Source: Thioalkalivibrio sp.
GTDB lineage: Bacteria > Pseudomonadota > Gammaproteobacteria > Ectothiorhodospirales > Ectothiorhodospiraceae
Reading direction: 5' to 3'
Assembly (NCBI GenBank): GCA_007120575.1
Contig: SKNJ01000192.1
Span: forward strand, 1-10,159
Length of the DNA stretch: 10,159 nucleotides
Each line of letters begins with the position of its first letter. Position 1 is the stretch's first letter. The notes under the pieces were generated by a model, which was not told the origin of the DNA, did no database searches, and saw only the letters and a program-made list of their open reading frames with translations. Of the stretch, positions 7,482-10,159 are shown one piece after another. A program made the translations under genes and the position numbers.

Positions 7482-9557
7482 ATGGCTTATTCCATGCGCG
7501 CGCTGGCCGGCACCATGATGGCCGGTCTGTTGCTCCTGCTGTCACAGGGGGTGGCGGCCACCGAACTGGAAGAGATCCGGGCTGCCACGCTGAGCGGTGA
7601 CCGGGTGCAGGTGAACCTGCGCTTCTCCGACGCCCCGCCCGCCGACGTGCGCGCGTTCGCGATCGACTCGCCACCGCGCATCGCGCTGGACCTGCCCGGG
7701 GCCGGCAACGCGATGCGTTCCCGCGAGACGCAATTGCGGGTGGGCCCGGTGCTGCAGGCCACCGCGGTGGAGGCCGGCGACCGCACCCGCGTGGTCCTGA
7801 ACCTGACCCAGCCCTCCGAATACCAGACCCGGGTCGAAGGCAACAACCTGATCCTGACTCTCGGCCGCGGCGTGTCCGAGGCCGATACCCGCGAGGTGGC
7901 GGATATCGACCCGGAGGCCGCGGTTACCCGCAGCGCGCGCCCGCTGGAGATTACCGGCATCGACTTCCGTCGCGGTCGCGACGGCGAGGGCCGCGTAGAG
8001 GTCGACCTGTCGCGCGCCGGCGCCGAGATCAACGTGCGCGAGCAGGCCGGCCAGGTCGAGTTGACCTTCTCGCGCGCGCGCATCGACGAGCGACTCGAGC
8101 GGCGCCTGGACGTGGTGGATTTCGCGACCCCGGTACAGACCATCGACACCATCGGGGAACGCGACCGCGTGCGCATGCAAGTGGACGCGCATGGCGAATA
8201 CGAGGTCCTGTCCTACCAGAGCGATCGCCAGTATGTGCTGGAAGTGGCCCCCATCTCGCGGGCCGAGCTGCAGGCCCGCGAACGCGAGGAGCGCGAGTTC
8301 GTCGGCGAGCGCCTGTCGCTCAATTTCCAGGACATCGAGGTGCGCTCCGTGCTGCAGCTGCTCGCGGACTTCACCGATCTGAACATCGTGGTCAGCGACA
8401 CCGTGGACGGCAACATTACCCTGCGCCTGAACAACGTCCCCTGGGATCAGGCACTGGACATCATCCTGCAGGCCCGCGGCCTCGACAAGCGCATGGACGG
8501 CAACGTGCTGTATGTCGCGCCCAGCGAGGAAATCGCCGCCCGCGAGCGCATGGAGATGGAAGCCGAGCGCGATCGCCAGGAACTCGAGCCGCTGCGCACC
8601 GAGTTCGTGCAGATCAACTTCGCCCAGGCCGAGCAGATCGCCGATCTGATCCGCGGCGACGAGACCGGCCAGTTCCTGTCCGAGCGTGGCAGCATCACCG
8701 TCGACAGCCGCACCAACACCCTGCTGGTACAGGACACCCAGAGCCGCATCGAGGACGTGCGCCGCCTGGTGGCGACCCTGGATGTCCCGGTGCAGCAGGT
8801 CCTGATCGAGACCCGCATCGTGATCGCGGACGACAACTTCCAGCGCGACCTGGGGGCCCGGTTCGGGGTCAGCGCGGGCGAACGCAGCGGCAATACCGGC
8901 TTCGGGATGTCCGGTACCGGACAGGCCGCCAGCGGCATCGCGGACGGGGTGCGCGTCGGATCGCGCACCCCGCCGACGTTCGGCGATCGCCTGAACTCGT
9001 CGCTGCCCGCGGGGCCCGAGCAGGCCGGCAGCTTCGGCTTCAGCATCCTGCGCCCGAATATCCTGCTGGACCTGGAACTCTCCGCACTGCAGGTTGAGGG
9101 TCGCGGCGAGATCATCTCCAGCCCGCGCGTCATCACCGCGAACGGCCAGACCGCCACCATCAAGCAGGGCGAGGACATCCCGTTCCAGGAGGCAACGTCT
9201 TCTGGCGCGACCACCACCCAGTTCATCGAGGCGGTGTTGTCCACCGAGGTGACCCCGCAGATCACGCCGAACGGCAACGTGATCCTGGATATCGAGGTCA
9301 CCAAGAACGAGCCCAGCCAGCGCGTGGTGCTTGGCGTCCCCGGCATCAACAAGCGCGAGGTCAAGACCCAGGTGTTCGTCGGCAATGGCGAGACCGTGGT
9401 GCTGGGCGGGGTCTACGAGATCGACAGCCGCACCAATCTGGAGAAGGTGCCGTTCTTTGGCGACATCCCGTTCCTCGGCAACCTGTTCAAGAATCGCTCG
9501 ACCGAGAACACCAAGGCCGAGCTGCTGATCTTCGTCACCCCGCGGGTGCTCGACTGA
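7482..9557 (+). CDS. pilQ: Type IV pilus secretin PilQ
   Basis: PilQ forms the outer-membrane ring through which the pilus passes. With ATG 7482 the precursor has 691 residues and a classical signal peptide (1-26, ending GVAA before TELEE). Domains: AMIN 1 (about 28-128), which binds peptidoglycan; AMIN 2 (about 154-258); N0/STN (about 274-350), opening with GERLSLNFQDIEVRSVLQLL; N1 (about 373-437), ending in QQVLIETRI; a short variable insert (about 460-520); and the secretin core (about 540-691), with VTPQITPNGNVILDIEV and VPFFGDIPFLGNLFK. An in-frame ATG at 7431 with its own GGGAG would add 17 basic residues before the signal peptide. I prefer 7482, which has AGGGA 7 bases upstream. The gene follows pilP and is almost certainly in the same operon. 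Confidence 0.96.
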   Translation: MAYSMRALAGTMMAGLLLLLSQGVAATELEEIRAATLSGDRVQVNLRFSDAPPADVRAFAIDSPPRIALDLPGAGNAMRSRETQLRVGPVLQATAVEAGDRTRVVLNLTQPSEYQTRVEGNNLILTLGRGVSEADTREVADIDPEAAVTRSARPLEITGIDFRRGRDGEGRVEVDLSRAGAEINVREQAGQVELTFSRARIDERLERRLDVVDFATPVQTIDTIGERDRVRMQVDAHGEYEVLSYQSDRQYVLEVAPISRAELQAREREEREFVGERLSLNFQDIEVRSVLQLLADFTDLNIVVSDTVDGNITLRLNNVPWDQALDIILQARGLDKRMDGNVLYVAPSEEIAARERMEMEAERDRQELEPLRTEFVQINFAQAEQIADLIRGDETGQFLSERGSITVDSRTNTLLVQDTQSRIEDVRRLVATLDVPVQQVLIETRIVIADDNFQRDLGARFGVSAGERSGNTGFGMSGTGQAASGIADGVRVGSRTPPTFGDRLNSSLPAGPEQAGSFGFSILRPNILLDLELSALQVEGRGEIISSPRVITANGQTATIKQGEDIPFQEATSSGATTTQFIEAVLSTEVTPQITPNGNVILDIEVTKNEPSQRVVLGVPGINKREVKTQVFVGNGETVVLGGVYEIDSRTNLEKVPFFGDIPFLGNLFKNRSTENTKAELLIFVTPRVLD
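8945..8972. other. Perfect 11-bp stem-loop inside pilQ
   Basis: CGGGGTGCGCG (8945-8955) and CGCGCACCCCG (8962-8972) are exact reverse complements around the 6-base loop TCGGAT. It falls in the part of pilQ encoding the variable insert between the N1 domain and the secretin core. As RNA it would be very stable. It could be chance in GC-rich DNA, or an mRNA structure that slows translation or shapes decay. Confidence 0.5.
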
Positions 9558-9597
9558 CATGCGGTGGCGTCATTATGAATCCAAGGGAGATAGGGGT

Positions 9598-10159
9598 ATG
9601 AACAAGCGTTTTGCCGTTCCGGCGCTCGTGGGAATGCTCTCCGCCGGCCTCCTGCTGAGTGCCTGCGGGGGGAGCGACGGGGGCGCGTTCGGTCCCGAGC
9701 GGGCGAGCATCAGCGTTACGGGCCAGGATTCGCTGCCGCCCAACCTGCTGCAGTGGGACCCGCAGATCGGGGGCCCCTACACCGCCACCCTGCAGGTCAG
9801 TGCCGAGAACGATCATGGGCCGATCGTCAATTTCCTCAACGAGGACGACGAGTTCGAGAATGCCGAGTTCCAGTGTCAGCTGATCGGTTCGACTCTCGAT
9901 CGCGCAAGCCTCTACTACATGGACGGCTCCGAAGGTCGTGACCTCGTCGAACATCCCGCGACCGGCGAATGGTTCAGGGCCGCTTACCGCTCGATTACGC
10001 TCGAGAACAACTCCGGGACGGCCTCGTTCCATCTGCACGCGGGAACCGACACCGGCACGGCGACGGTCCGTTGCGGTGTGGTGGACCCTGCCAGTATCCA
10101 AGAGGGGACGCGGCGTGAATTCGTGTTCGCGGAGCACACCATCGAGATCGGGGCCACCA
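9598..10159 (+). CDS. Putative outer-membrane lipoprotein of unknown function (partial, runs off the right edge)
   Basis: An open frame of 187 codons begins at ATG 9598 and continues past the window without a stop. I do not recognise the family. The N-terminus MNKRFAVPALVGMLSAGLLL is a lipoprotein signal peptide ending in lipobox L-S-A-C, with C23 followed by GGSDGG, a flexible linker without the +2 aspartate of inner-membrane retention; outer-membrane sorting is likely. The rest (about 32-187) looks like extracytoplasmic beta-sandwich: alternating short strands such as YTATLQVSA, ASLYYM, YRSITLEN, TASFHLHAG and TATVRCGV. Two cysteines in FQCQL and VRCGV could form a disulfide, as in an Ig-like domain; this is inference. 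It begins 40 nt after pilQ, behind AAGGGAG (9582-9588), with no terminator in the gap, so it is probably cotranscribed with the pil genes. Confidence 0.82.
   Translation, partial: MNKRFAVPALVGMLSAGLLLSACGGSDGGAFGPERASISVTGQDSLPPNLLQWDPQIGGPYTATLQVSAENDHGPIVNFLNEDDEFENAEFQCQLIGSTLDRASLYYMDGSEGRDLVEHPATGEWFRAAYRSITLENNSGTASFHLHAGTDTGTATVRCGVVDPASIQEGTRREFVFAEHTIEIGAT

Noticed and set aside
7542..9560. A 672-codon open frame antisense to pilQ
   Set aside because: It mirrors pilQ almost exactly, is rich in Leu, Gly, Val, Asp and His as expected from reading high-GC codons backwards, and has no recognisable domain. It is a shadow of pilQ.

Overview
The window is high-GC chromosomal DNA with proteins that look gammaproteobacterial: the GltD tail, HemE, PBP1A and the PilM-N-O-P-Q set all read like close relatives of the Pseudomonas and E. 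coli proteins. The strong GC bias, and long spurious open frames antisense to nearly every real gene, fit a GC-rich gammaproteobacterium. An Ectothiorhodospiraceae/Chromatiales lineage is my guess from overall impression; it is not shown by any single marker. No phage, integrase, transposase, CRISPR, tRNA or rRNA is visible.

Layout, left to right. (1) The last 54 codons of gltD (glutamate synthase small subunit) end 8 nt before hemE (uroporphyrinogen decarboxylase), both on + and probably cotranscribed. (2) From 1232 to 1498 there is no gene. The gap holds a 121-bp imperfect inverted repeat of the widespread CGTCATTGCGAG type, a 27-bp tandem array grown from its right arm, and two hairpins, all between convergent genes. 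(3) On the minus strand, mrcA/ponA (bifunctional PBP1A) is followed 2 nt later by an uncharacterised 209-residue protein. (4) A 143-bp divergent intergenic region (4501-4643) separates mrcA from the pil operon and carries a plausible sigma70 promoter for pilM. (5) pilM, pilN, pilO and pilP are joined by 4-, 1- and 4-nt stop/start overlaps, and pilQ follows after a short gap. (6) A partial, unrecognised lipoprotein gene begins 40 nt after pilQ and runs off the right edge.

Functionally, the pil genes encode the type IV pilus alignment complex and outer-membrane secretin. PilM is the cytoplasmic actin-like subunit that docks on the PilN N-terminus. PilN and PilO form the inner-membrane heterodimer, and PilP is the lipoprotein linking it to the PilQ secretin. 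The divergent PBP1A gene is a conserved neighbour of pilM. GltD and HemE belong to glutamate and tetrapyrrole synthesis and are unrelated in function. In Pseudomonas aeruginosa they lie at the far end of the same chromosomal neighbourhood, after aroK-aroB-gltB. Here they are next to the mrcA side, and the gene after pilQ is a lipoprotein rather than aroK.

Most of the window is well-understood core machinery. The least explained parts are the lipoprotein after pilQ, the small protein coupled to PBP1A, the repeat cluster after hemE, and a very strong hairpin inside pilQ. I see no clear evidence of an entirely new system.
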